Shown here: positions 12,236 to 30,741 of the stretch, piece by piece
Position numbering within the stretch: position 1 is the stretch's first letter
Layout: every line of letters begins with the position of its first letter
Assembly (NCBI RefSeq): GCF_963583255.1
Contig: NC_084813.1
Span: 4,218,501 to 4,282,500 of the forward strand
Source of the DNA: Pyrus communis
Lineage: Eukaryota; Streptophyta; Magnoliopsida; Rosales; Rosaceae
DNA length: 64,000 nucleotides
Reading direction: 5' to 3'
Position numbers and translations under genes: made by a program
Notes under the pieces: generated by a model
The model's database searches: none
What the model saw: the letters and a program-made list of their open reading frames with translations, nothing else
What the model was told of the DNA's origin: nothing

Positions 12236-13494
12236 TTTGTGAGATTGATCATCTTTGTTCTTCTAATTGTCTATGTTGTATAAAAATGTATCAGATTATG
12301 ACTTCAAGTATCATTCTAGGATGAAAAAAAACTTGATATACCAAATGTTGAAAACCAAGAAATAGAAGGGTAGTAATTAATCTAAGATTAACCTTACTTT
12401 TATTCGAATGAACTTGCAAATTTGCTATTTACATTTGCTAATATATATGAAGGAATATCTTATAGAAAAGTGCCAACAAATGTGAAAATGCAAAATAACA
12501 AATTACCACTAACGACACAACATAAACCAAAGAAGCTCGATCTTTATATATAGGGAAAACATAACGAAGTAAGACAAAAATGAAAATGTAGATAAAATAT
12601 GAATTTATTTCTAATAATATATGATAAAAGATAACAAATGACCTTAGTGGCTGCAATGGCCCACTTTGAGAAGCCTTTCGAGGAGTACAAATTTTTTGCA
12701 CCCAAAAAGGGATGGGCCCATTCTGTGGTTTTTCTAAGAAAGTAACACTTGTCCACCCACTCATACACTTTAACAGGGTTAAATCTTATGTGAACAAGAA
12801 CATAATTCTCCAATTGTCAAAAATAAGAACATATATCTCCGATTGCCAGAAACAATGCAATGTTGTGGTCATTCATCGCCACCGTCAAAATGGGTCAGCT
12901 GTAACTCAGTGAGTCGATTTATGCAACTCGGAGCTTTGGGTTGATGTGCGGTTTCTCTAATTTGAAGGTGAGAGGGAACATGGGTTTATAGATCTTTTGG
13001 TTTTTGAGGAATTCATTGCTGAGAGAGAATTCTTTTCCATTTGAGCAGCTCAATTTTATAGCATTCACCTATTTGAGCGAGGGAGGGTTCTGTTCTTGTT
13101 TTCCTTTTTTCTATACTTAGATCATCCCCAAAAGGGGCTTTATCCTTCATGAGACTACTACATCTTAAGCCTTAGTGAGAAATATCATCCCCAATGAGCC
13201 GGAAAATGAGGCTAGATCCACCAGTTGGGCTAGCAACTTCCTTTCTTGGGTAGCATAAAATTGGGCTACATCTAGCCCCAAAAATTAGTGGGTCCCATGA
13301 GAAAAGTAGTAATACATATGAGCCAAATTCTATCACACTCTCTCCACTTGTGAATACACTTATACTCTCCGTTTGTTTGTTTTTTTTTTTTTTTTTTTAA
13401 TTCGTTTTTCTTACATATTTTTGTTCCAAAGATCCTCCTACTTTTTGTTTGTATGTTTAAAGCTTAAGACATAAAATGATATAAAGGCCAATTA
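12236..13494. other. intergenic; holds an inverted relative of the module found upstream of BGLU42
   Basis: No gene is supported. At about 12680-12785 the minus strand reads TGAGTGGGTGGACAAGTGTT followed by TTTCTTAGAAAAACCACA. This clearly resembles the repeated unit at 19396-20650, so that unit is a dispersed repeat. A T-run lies at about 13379-13400. Confidence 0.55.
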
Positions 13495-13657
13495 GCCACT
13501 CAGTACTACGGTCTGATGGTATTTCTCTTCAATTGTAAGTGAGAGGTCTTAGGTTCAAATATCGTGGATGGCGAATTCGATACCAAATTAGGTGGCCCAT
13601 TGTGTGATTTAGTCGAACTTCCCCTCCCTTTAATGTAAAATATATTATTGTACTAAA
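13495..13657 (+). mobile_element. SINE-like dispersed repeat, copy 3
   Basis: It begins CACTCAGTACTACGGTCTGA, then TGTAAGTGAGAGGTCTTAGG, a B-box-like GGTTCAAATATC, and the tail ending CCCTTTAATGTAAAATA. It stands immediately upstream of copy 4 in the same orientation. Confidence 0.75.
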
Positions 13658-13667
13658 AAAGTGATAT

Positions 13668-13832
13668 AAGGTCACTTAATACTATGGTTTAGTAGTATCT
13701 CTCTTCACTTGTAAGTGAGAGGTTTTAGGTTCAACTCTTGCCGAAGACGAATTTGAACCACTTTATTGCTAGCTCATTGTAAGGCTTAGCCGACCCCTCC
13801 CCTTTAGAATAGATAATATTGTTTGCTGAAGA
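13668..13832 (+). mobile_element. SINE-like dispersed repeat, copy 4
   Basis: The same order of blocks as copy 3: GGTCACTTAATACTATGGT, TGTAAGTGAGAGGTTTTAGG, GGTTCAACTCTTGCC, TTGCTAGCTCATTGTAAGGC, GATAATATTGTTTG. An A-run of about 27 bases (13831-13857) directly follows, as expected for a retroposed tail. Confidence 0.75.
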
Positions 13833-14161
13833 AAAAAAAAAAAAAAAAAAAAAAAAAGGCTATTCTACTAAAAACGCTCACTTTTATTAATCCAAAAATT
13901 TTGGATTTTCCCCTTAAAACTTTAACACATCATATATATTTTCACCCAACTTAAACCGGCCGGTTTATTGGGTTTAATAAAAAAAAATCATTAAATTTGC
14001 TTTATGACTCAGATTATAAACCTTTGTAGTCCTAAAATGCCCCTTATGTGTGATGAAACATTTGGTTGTGATTGTTTGTAATTTATTACGATTTGGCTAA
14101 TTAATGATTGTTTTAAATTTCATATAAATTAAAATAATTGATTTAAGGTTCATGGCATTGG

Positions 14162-16382
14162 TGTGACATCCCGTCCCGGGATTATTAAAACGTACGTGTG
14201 AAATTACATTATTGCCCCTAGTTCGTTTTTATCACGTTTTTGGTTGTTTGTGTGGTGTGTCATGTGTTGGACCACACACACACACACACACTGTCACACT
14301 CTCCCTCTTCCTCTGTCCCTGTCCCGTGTCTCTCTCTCTCCCTTTCTTCCTCTTCTTCCTTCGACGTACGGACAAACATCAAAACCACCCAAATCATCAC
14401 AGATCGAGGAAACCAAGGACACATATGAGCTCGTGAGGTCGAGGCAAGCTCAGCCATACCCTTTTCAGGTGAGAAACACATCGTTTTCACGTCGTTTCGA
14501 CGATGGCCGATTTGAGTACTGTTCATGCAATAGTTATACGTTGAGTTTTTGGGATTTCTGAGCTTGTAGTTGTGTTTGTGAGGTTCCCAGGAGCTTGGGA
14601 GTGGCTCGTTGGTTGAATTTGGACGTCAGGATCGTTGGTTGTGGAGTTGGCCGGTTTTGGAGAGCTTGCACAGGTATAATCTAGTGAGTTTTAGACCTTA
14701 AAACGTGTATAGTTGTGTTCTACTAGTTTAGGGCTTTAATTTGGTGCAAGAAACATGGAAAAAGGTGGAAAAACGAGCGAGTTATGGCGATTTGCAGGTT
14801 TTCCGGCGACGGTACCGGCGACGGCGACGGCACCGGCGTCGGGGACTGGCCGGAGAAGAAGCAGGAATATTCCGTTAAGTTTAACGGAATATTCCTAACG
14901 GCAGGGGTTAAGTTTAACGGAATATTCCGTCAGTTTAACGGAATATTCCTGACGGCGTCTGTTGACACCGTCAGTGTGCCTGGCACGTGGCCGCGCGTGG
15001 GGGCGCGTGGGTCCGTGCCTGTCCTGGCGCGTGCGGGGTCCAAAAATTATTTTAAAAATATGGTTGTGATCCTGAGGTTGTGTAGAGCACGTTGGTATAT
15101 TCATTTGTCCACTTTGAGCAATGTATGAGAAGTTATTACGAGAAGTTGGTTATGTGCTTTAAAGTTGACGTTTTTATAGTTATTTTGCATATAGGTGACA
15201 CGTACCCCGAGGACGAGCGTGGTCACGCGAGGCAGGGGGGCTACGACCCTACCACGTATCAGTGAGTGGGCTTTTGTTTTCCGTATATACCTATATACAT
15301 TTAAATTCCCAGAATTAGATTAAAAAGGGTTACTTACATTATGCCATGCACTTTATTATTATCGTTTACGCATCATTGCATGCATTGTTAGTGGCATACA
15401 TATACATATGCATATTGGGTGCTATGGACGCACATGTGAGTGCCAGGTAAGTGACATTCACGTTTATGTTTCAGTAGTGGTTTGAGACGCCTAGAGAGCT
15501 CATAACCTGCACCCCCGGTGTTAGTGCTCCCGCCCAGAGTAGGGCACAGTCCTTCACGTGATGTTCACCTCCCGCACCACACGCTCAGCTTGGATCCAAG
15601 TTAGGTGCATAGGCCTGTCGTACAAACCACATTAGGTGGTTCCGACTCGTAGGTGACTCGCGATTATTCGCACAGTCTTCACGTGATCGTAGCACTAGAG
15701 CGTATATATATATTACACCCAGGCCTGTCGTACAGACCACATTGAGTGGTTCCGACTCGTGGGCAGGTTCAGTTATTGAGATTGAGATTTGAGCTCTATA
15801 TGCAGCCGTACAGGTCACGTTAGGTGACTCCGGCTGCCAGATGTTATGATGTTGATATGATTGATACCTGGGCACTTACATTCATTATGAGTTTCCGACA
15901 TGGCATATTCTTGAGCATGAATGATGTACCCTTGAGCATGTTTGGCATATTTATACATACGTTTATATGTTTATTTTTCTGGGAAGTGTACAGGTTTTAC
16001 GGCGAGGGGTTAGAATGTATTTTGCTAAATGGTTTTCAAAGAGAATTGTTTTTGCCCACTCACGCTTTTGTTTTGCGCCCCTCCAGGTTCTAGTTGCTTA
16101 GCCGTTGCGGTGGTTTCCCTTGAGGGCTTTCCGGCATTCTGACAGACACTCCACATTGTAGGATCGCCTTCGGGCGTACTACTGTTGTCGTTTTTGTTTG
16201 GGCTGCTTTAGACCTGCTCTGAAATTGTATCTCACATACTAGCACTTATTTTAGTACTTGGTATGCTAGTTTCTAATTATTCGTACTTTTATATTACTAC
16301 TTTATTAGCTTCCGCACGTGCACATGGCTACGTCACCTTTGTGTGACGGCCAGCACGCTCCGATCTCGGTCGGGGTGTGTCA
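14162..16382. mobile_element. solo LTR, 2221 bp, with 5-bp target duplication ATTGG
   Basis: The sequence starts TGTGACATCCCGTCCCGGGA and ends TCGGTCGGGGTGTGTCA, giving TG...CA termini. ATTGG lies immediately outside at 14157-14161 and again at 16383-16387. No gag-pol frame, primer site or second LTR is present, so it looks like an LTR left by recombination, although a short non-autonomous element is possible. Internal structure includes a CA microsatellite and a CT-rich stretch (14273-14350), an inverted-repeat cluster at 14868-14955, and a partly repeated GTCGTACARACCACATT unit at 15614, 15726 and (diverged) 15805. Confidence 0.82.
14868..14955. repeat. cluster of GGAATATTCC-centred inverted repeats
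   Basis: Within the solo LTR the words TTAACGGAATATTCC and GGAATATTCCGTTAA alternate four times in under 90 bases. Each contains the perfect palindrome GGAATATTCC, so the strand can fold in several registers. It lies well inside the LTR, next to GC-rich ACCGGCGACGGCGACGG repeats. Confidence 0.85.
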
Positions 16383-16754
16383 ATTGGTGGGTGAAATTTT
16401 CAAATAATTTTTTTTTAAAAATTGTATGGTACTAATTTACCAATTGGTGCTAGGTAAATTGTTGTGTTGTACATGAAAATCAAATTATTTCTAAGGGCGA
16501 AGTAGGAGTTTGTATCTTTAACGGATGAGGTTGAGATAAAAGAATCTAATCCAATGAGCGCTTCATAAGTGATAAAATCTAACTTTGTCATATTTTTTAA
16601 CTTTTTTTGGTTGAAAGGTTCATTGAAAAATTAAGATAGCAAGTCCAAAAATCAACTTAAGAAAAGTCAAGGAAAAAAAAAATCTCGCATAATCAAATTA
16701 CTACATAAATATATATAGGCCCATATAGAGCATGAAAGAAATAACCCCTTGTTG

Positions 16755-17110
16755 CACTACTACAATATTAGCTTTAGGTGGCGGATGATGGTGGCGGATG
16801 TTAGAAAAATCCTATCAGATAAAATATATCTGACACATCATTTAATTAGTGGCAGATATTAGAAAAATCATGTCGGTTATATCCGACATAAAGTCATGGC
16901 GGATATCATAAAAATACTGTCGATTATAACCGACAATATTTTTGAATCTTTTTTTTTTTAAATATTTTTGAAGTTTCTGGCGGTTTTTAAGTTAATTGTG
17001 GTGGTTATAACCTTCAGAAATTGACTATTTTATTATTTTACTTTCTGGCGGTTATTATTTTAGTATTCTGACGGTTATAACCGACATAAATGAAAATTTT
17101 ATTATTTTAA
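16755..17110 (+). mobile_element. CACTA (En/Spm)-like end with subterminal repeats
   Basis: It starts CACTACTACAATATTAGC, close to the CACTACAAGAAA terminus typical of plant CACTA elements. A subterminal region follows in which GGCGGATRT, GTCGGTTATAT and GGCGGTTATAACC-type words recur, often as short palindromes (GTTATAACC). No matching right terminus was found nearby, so this is a partial or very diverged element. No transposase is seen. Confidence 0.6.
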
Positions 17111-17869
17111 TATGTTATATTGATTAAAAATAAATAAATACACACATATTTTTAAAAAAAAAAAAATCACTCATGACCCTAAAGTCTAATGAACCCAATT
17201 CCCACAAGCCATAAATTTTCTGAGAGAATAATAACAGACTACAATCTAAAGCTCTATCATGTTTGTAATAAGGATTATGCTCCCTCACAGGCAAGCAACA
17301 AGATACAAAGAAATTCAAACTAATGAAAATAGTTAGTAGCAAAAATGATATTATATTATCAATAATAACGTATTGATAACACACAACAATATAATTGAGA
17401 AATATTACTTTACCATTTTACTCCATCTTTCTCTAGGCGATATTGATGCATAACCCTATTTGGGTTTCATAGAGCAATTCTGTTGGAATATAGCTTGCTC
17501 AGTTGTATGAGTCTTGACCCCAACATTGTCGATGTCTGCCATGGCTCCCATTGGGGTGAGGTTGACTGGCCAAAGGCAACGTTGTCGTTGCAGTTTGGCG
17601 TCTCTGACACTTCGAGCTTCTTGTTGACAATGCAACTTTTGATGGTGTTGAATATTTAGTATGGCATTTTATGACGATATGTGAGTTTGTGGTTTTGGTT
17701 TGTAGAAACTTGATATGTAAGGAATTAGATATGTTGGTGGTGGTTATTTTGCTTTCAAATACTTTCTTCCCTCTTTGCTTTGTGATTCATGTCTAATCTA
17801 GTTGCACATAAGTAGCTATTTTTTTTGTTGATTGGTGTTGTATTTTCATAGTTCTTGTTGGGAGAGGAT
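17111..17869. other. intergenic, no gene seen
   Basis: Spacer that may be the body of the CACTA-like element. Short open frames at 17124-17384 show no recognisable family. Confidence 0.45.
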
Positions 17870-18320
17870 AGAGGCAGAAAGTAATATAAATATAGTAAAC
17901 CACAATGACACACCGAGTTTAAGTGGTTCACCAATTCAGCTACGTCCACTAGAGTTGCATATGCATTTGGATTTCACCATGCACAATTGATTTACAAAAT
18001 ACAATGAAGATGACCTAGAGACTTTACATAAGGTAAAAGAAAATGATGGTGGGGAGTGGTCTGAGAAGGAGAGATATTTCTTGTTGTTACTGTGTTGTTT
18101 TCTGGTGTGGTGTTGTTCCTCCCGCATTCTTTCCGCCCTCTGCCTTTATGGAGAAAGACATGGAATCCTCAATTAAGCCTTTAGTGACACGTTTCAAGTC
18201 TTTTGCAACACTTGGACATCAAGCATTGAAAACATTAGTAATTAATCATGATTATAATCATTACCATGCATGTAGACAAATACTCAAAGGCCACGTCCAA
18301 ACTCTAAGGGATATAGAATC
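17870..18320. repeat. dispersed repeat, probably retrotransposon-derived (relative at about 45540-46080)
   Basis: Two words in this region recur in inverted orientation near 45.5-46.1 kb: AAAGGCCACGTCCAAACTCT, and a block around GAGTTTAAGTGGTTCACCAA. The spacing suggests one element family, perhaps an LTR, but I could not define its ends. Confidence 0.5.
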
Positions 18321-18360
18321 CCACCTCTCTTTTTTTTTTTTTAGGGGGGTGTTTAATCAT

Positions 18361-18576
18361 CACCAATCATTAACACTGGTTAACTCACCCTTATTTGGTA
18401 AAATATCAAGCCAATCTCATATAATCACCTTTCTCCAATCACCAATCATTAACACTTGTTAACTCACCCTTATTTGGTAAAATATCAAGCCAATCCCATA
18501 TAATCACCTTTCTCCAATCACCAATCATTAACACTTGTTAACTCACCCTTATTTGGTAATACAATCACCCTTCTCC
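18361..18576. repeat. 79-bp tandem repeat, 2.7 copies
   Basis: CACCAATCATTAACAC begins at 18361, 18440 and 18519, exactly 79 bp apart. The first two units differ at only a few bases. The third stops after TTATTTGGTAA and runs into a partial restart. Confidence 0.92.
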
Positions 18577-18608
18577 AATTCAAACTAAAAACATCTCTAA
18601 TTTTTATC

Positions 18609-18755
18609 TAAACTAAGAGGGAGGGGGTAGGCTTAGCCTCACAATGGGCTAGCAATAATGTGGTTTAAATTTGCCATTGGCGAGAATCAAACCTAAGATC
18701 TCTCACTTACAAGTGAAGAGTAATACCATTAGACCGTAGTACTAAGTGGAAAATA
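18609..18755 (-). mobile_element. SINE-like dispersed repeat, copy 5
   Basis: On minus it reads CCACTTAGTACTACGGTCTA, then TTGTAAGTGAGAGATCTTAG, GGTTTGATTCTCGCC (B-box-like) and TTGCTAGCCCATTGTGAGGC. This is probably the copy closest to an intact family consensus. Confidence 0.75.
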
Positions 18756-19395
18756 AAACATCTCTACTTACATATGAACATGATAATACTAGCTAGTTTT
18801 TTAATTAATTTTGTATTAAAATGAACTTACGTTGAGACTATTTCACATATCCAAAGTATAAGTTCGTTTACACGTACGTATAAAAGGAACTCAATAAAAT
18901 CCTTACATTTGAAATAAAAATAATTACCTATATACACATATATATTTTCATTTTTTTTAAATACTGGGTATTACAATCCTTTTATAAAGCCCTAAAAATT
19001 TGTCGAAGCTCTAAAATAGACTATATAGTAATGTTATTCATACCATGTTTTTATACCACATTTCTATACCATCTTAGGTGGCATCTGATGTGGACGGCCA
19101 CATTATTTGAAAATTTTGCAAAACCCAAAGAAATGAAGGAGAAATACTCCTTGTATATTACAATCATCATTTAATTAATTAGTTTTTCTTAATTATTAGT
19201 TTATCAAATAATGAACTAAATTTAAAAATTTGATTAATTCAAATGATGAGGTTGTCAATATCAAATGTCACATAAGATGGTATAAAAATATTGTACAAAA
19301 ACATGGTATGATAACATTACTCTGGACTATATTTACTACTTTTTTTGGCTCCATATAGAGCCTCCCACTGGAAATGCAATAACAAAGGATATAAC
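18756..19395. other. intergenic, nothing recognised
   Basis: AT-rich. A short inverted pair (ACCATGTTTTTATACCAC near 19044 and ATACCATGTTTTTGTAC on the other strand near 19295) brackets about 270 bp and may be a small MITE with poor ends. Confidence 0.4.
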
Positions 19396-19665
19396 TCCGT
19401 TAAATTGTGTGAGTGGGTGGACATGTGTCGCCTTTTTAGAAAGGCCACAATGACTGGTGGTGACATTTTCCCCATTTTATATTCTCTTTCTGGTGACTCA
19501 CCTGCATTTTGGTTTCTGGATATGTAGATCTTTGTTTAAAAATTGTATGAGTGGGTGGACATGTGTCGCATTTTTAGAAAGATCACAATGACTGGTGGTG
19601 ACATTTTCCCCATTTTATATTCTCTTTTTGGTGACTCACCTACTATTTGGTTTCTACATCTAGAG
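19396..19665 (+). repeat. reiterated module upstream of BGLU42, units A and B
   Basis: Two direct copies of about 137 bp. Each runs from TGTGTGAGTGGGTGGACATG or a close variant, through CACAATGACTGGTGGTGAC and TTTTCCCCATTTTATATTC, to GGTTTCT. Unit A starts near 19402 and unit B near 19541. They lie 2.3-2.6 kb upstream of the beta-glucosidase start codon. Confidence 0.85.
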
Positions 19666-20429
19666 AAATTTGTTGGAGTGATGGGAACCCCACATCACCA
19701 TGGACAGTTAATGTACCCATCCAATTGGAAGATGCCATGTTTCCCCATTAAAGAATCTATCTGATTTAGTTTTTAAGAAAATCAATTAAACAAAAACTAA
19801 ACCCAATTTGTCGATTACAATGCCCGAAAGTGAAACAAAAACTTGGAAATATCCTCCACCCTCATCAATAACTCACAGCAAACACCCACTAAGCGCCACC
19901 ATGAACGTTCGACAACGACCCACCTCCATCGACGGTGATAATTTCACCGGTGACACCCCATTAATTATATCCCTCATACTCTTCACTTTCTCTTCTTCCA
20001 TTCTTACCTCATGATAGAGCTCGAGGATGATCGATGACAACTCCAACTTTCAAATCTACTATCGTTGACTTTGATCAATGCCCCTGGGTGGTCGACGACA
20101 ATTTATAGTGTCCTTCTCCGACATAAGGGAGGCTAAGAACGAAAAATAGGGAGAGAGAAGGAGATAGAAAGAGAAAGGATTGAGGGGAAGGCAAAGATGG
20201 GTTGGGGTAGGGCCAGAAGTCGGAGACTCCAAGAGAAAATCTGGGTTCAATTTTTTTAATTAACGTTTTTTTGTTTTTATTTGAATTTGTTTTTTAGAAA
20301 ATTTACGAATTAAATGGGTAGATGATAACTCAAATGGCAATGTGTCAAAAAGATGGAACCCAGGCCAACTGTCAGGTGTTCATATGTAGGGAACACCGAC
20401 TGTTTGGTGTACCGGGTACCTAGAACAAT

Positions 20430-20710
20430 CTTTGTTTAAAAATTGTGTGAGTGGGTGGATAGGTGTCGCCTTTTTCGAAAGGCCACAATGACTGGTGGTG
20501 ACGTTTTCCCCATTTTATTTTCTCTTTCTGGTGACTCACCTGCTATTTGGTTTCATCTGTAGATCTTTGTTTAAAAATTGTGTGAATGGGTGGACAGGCG
20601 TCGACTTTTTGGAAAGGCCACAATGACTGGTGGTGACGTTTTCCCCATTTTTTGCAGTAACTAGAGTTCATATCCAACACAGTCCTTTGGTTCTGATTGT
20701 TAGGTTTCTG
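20430..20710 (+). repeat. reiterated module upstream of BGLU42, units C and D
   Basis: Two further direct copies of the same module (starting near 20436 and 20575). Unit D continues into TTTTTGCAGTAACTAGAGTT and CAGTCCTTTGGTTCTGAT. Those words reappear, slightly changed, at 21855-21904, just before the beta-glucosidase start codon. Confidence 0.85.
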
Positions 20711-20787
20711 GATACTAATTGTTAGGTTCTCAGCTGCACAGAGGGGAAAGGATCAAAGTAAAGGAAAATGCAGAGAAAGCTAAAAAG

Positions 20788-21580
20788 GTTTATGGCGCAT
20801 TTACTAATATGTAATCAAATTGAGAGGAATTGGATTATAGAGAAATTGAAATGAGGTGGAATCAGAATCAAATTCATGTTGAAGTTGTTTACTAAAACTC
20901 TTTGGAATCGGAGTAGGCCAAATAAGTTGTTTACTAATTCACTTCAATCGGAATGAAAACTAGGTTGATTACTATATTGCCCTTACATAAATATATTATT
21001 TCCATACTAAATAATTAAATTAAATTCTTAATTAAATTTATATAATAAAATTCATCTATAAAAGCATATACAAATAGGTTTTATTTATTTATTAAATGAT
21101 GGCAAGAATGATGTTGAGTCTATACAAGTTGTTTACTAATTCACTTCTATCTGAATGAAAACTAAGTTGATGACTAAATTGCCCTTACATAAATAAATTA
21201 TTTTCATACTAATTAATTAAATTAAATTCTTAATTAAATTTATATAATAAAATTATCTATATAAAAATATATTAATAGGTTTTATTTATTTATTAAAAAT
21301 GACATAATGAGTGTCAAATGAAGGGCAATGTTGGGATAATAAGAAACAAGTGAGAGCATAATAGGAATAAAAGATGCATTCCCGATTCCCTTACCCTCAG
21401 GGAATTCAAATACCTCACAAAACTAGGGAATCCCGTTCCTCCAATTTCAGGAATTGGATTCCTTGTTTCGTGTGGGCTCCACCACTTCTTTTATTCCTTA
21501 ATATTTAGTAAACCGAAATACTCTGTAATCGGAATTCAATTCCCTTTCCTTATTCCAATTACTCTTACGTAAACGTATCA
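20788..21580. mobile_element. MITE-like element of about 790 bp with an internal duplication
   Basis: The left edge (GGCGCATTTACTAATATGTA) and the inverted right edge (ATACGTTTACGTAAGAGTAA, then TTGGAATAAGGAAAGG) resemble each other as imperfect terminal inverted repeats. Inside, a block of about 170 bp starting GTTGTTTACTAATTCACTTC is duplicated in direct orientation (20926 and 21127). Target duplications are unclear. It separates module units C/D from the partial unit next to the gene. Confidence 0.6.
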
Positions 21581-21617
21581 TTAATCCATTTCATAAAAAC
21601 TCCAAGGACCACAAAAG

Positions 21618-21621
<4 letters not shown>

Positions 21622-21671
<50 letters not shown>
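21622..21671. repeat. (TA)n microsatellite
   Basis: About 25 uninterrupted TA units in the region upstream of the beta-glucosidase gene. Confidence 0.95.
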
Positions 21672-21673
<2 letters not shown>

Positions 21674-21774
21674 ACCAGCCACAACAGACAAATGGTTTGG
21701 TGTTGAGTCACCATATACATATATAACAAATGCAACTACAAAGGGAACAGGTTGGAGACAATGACTTATGGTAA

Positions 21775-21910
21775 GGGCCCATCACAATGACTGGTGGTTC
21801 TCGTGACTCCCGTACTATTTGGTTTCTGGATCTGTTGATCTTTGTATAAAAATAAATTTTTGCAGTAACCAGAGTCCAGATCCAACGCAGTCCTTTGGTT
21901 CCGATATGTT
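21775..21910 (+). repeat. partial module unit E, abutting the BGLU42 coding start
   Basis: CACAATGACTGGTGGT, a shortened middle, CTATTTGGTTTCTGGATCTG and TTTTTGCAGTAACCAGAGTC match units A-D in order. The unit ends about 60 bp before the start codon at 21969, so it probably includes transcribed leader. Confidence 0.8.
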
Positions 21911-21968
21911 TTAAACGATAAATCAAGTATTTTCCTTACTTTCTTGGCTGCTCTAAGTTGGAGTAGGA

Positions 21969-29897
<7,929 letters not shown>

Positions 29898-30050
29898 TGG
29901 ACAATTATGTCCTTAAAGCCAGCCTTATGGACTTCACCCATGCATTGTACCAACTTTAACTGCTTGATGCTTCCGTTGTTTTGAAGACGGATAGGGACTC
30001 CCCAGGAAATTGACTTTTTGGCTTTTGAAAGTTACCTGGAAGTTTTATTT

Positions 30051-30189
30051 AGGGGTGTGCTATCCACACACCTCATTTTACTTCTCACACATAATTTCTG
30101 CGCGTTGATTTTCTTCAATTTATCTTCCTACGGCTGAAAATTAAAAAGATGTGTGAGAAGTAAAATAGGGTGTGTGGATATCACACCTC
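30051..30189. mobile_element. hAT-type MITE, 139 bp, with 8-bp target duplication
   Basis: TTTTATTT flanks the element at 30043-30050 and 30190-30197. The inverted ends are about 40 bp: the left reads AGGGGTGTGCTATCCACACA and the right, reversed, reads GAGGTGTGATATCCACACAC. Both continue into CATTTTACTTCTCACACAT or its near match. It lies about 150 bp after the beta-glucosidase stop codon, possibly within its 3' UTR. Confidence 0.88.
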
Positions 30190-30210
30190 TTTTATTTATA
30201 GACCAACTCA

Positions 30211-30552
30211 AGGCTGGTTTGGTATTGCTGTGCTTTGAAAGAAAGCTGCTTCTGCTGTACTGTGAGAATAAGTAGCTGTGAAATAAAGCAGCAGGGTGTT
30301 TGGTAAACTTTTTTGTAAAAGTGCTTTCGAAAAAAATAAGCAGTATTATAGTGTTTGGTAAACTTTTATGTAAAATAGATGTGAAAAAAAATTGGTTTTT
30401 CAAAGCTGGGTTTTGCAGCTTCTTGTTTTTGGCTTTTTTCAATCAAAACTGTGAAAAAAAGCTGAAGCTGAATGTTTACCAAACACAAAAACAGCTCCCA
30501 GCTTTTTTTGATACCAACTTTTTTCAGAATTATCTCAGTACCAAACCAGACC
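30211..30552. mobile_element. MITE, 342 bp, with 3-bp target duplication (PIF/Harbinger-like), copy 1
   Basis: TCA flanks at 30208-30210 and 30553-30555. The ends are AGGCTGGTTTGGTATTGCTG and, reversed, GGTCTGGTTTGGTACTGAGA. The inside includes AGTGTTTGGTAAACTTTT twice and GCTGAAGCTGAATGTTTACC. A full second copy lies at 41166-41509 in the opposite orientation. There is no coding capacity. Confidence 0.8.
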
Positions 30553-30741
30553 TCACTCTTGTCCCTAATTAATAATTATGCCAACCTGATTATGCCAACC
30601 TGAAATGTTGTTTTTTATTTTTACGTCAATGACTGGAACCATCATCGGGAGTGTTGCGAACTCTCTTATCTTTTTTTTTTTAATTATTTTAACACAAACT
30701 ATTTGTTCTAAATATTTAAATCACCCCAATTGGGCATTGGA

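Noticed and set aside
14212..14561. Overlapping open frames on both strands near 14.2-14.5 kb
   Set aside because: They translate CA and CT microsatellites inside the solo LTR.
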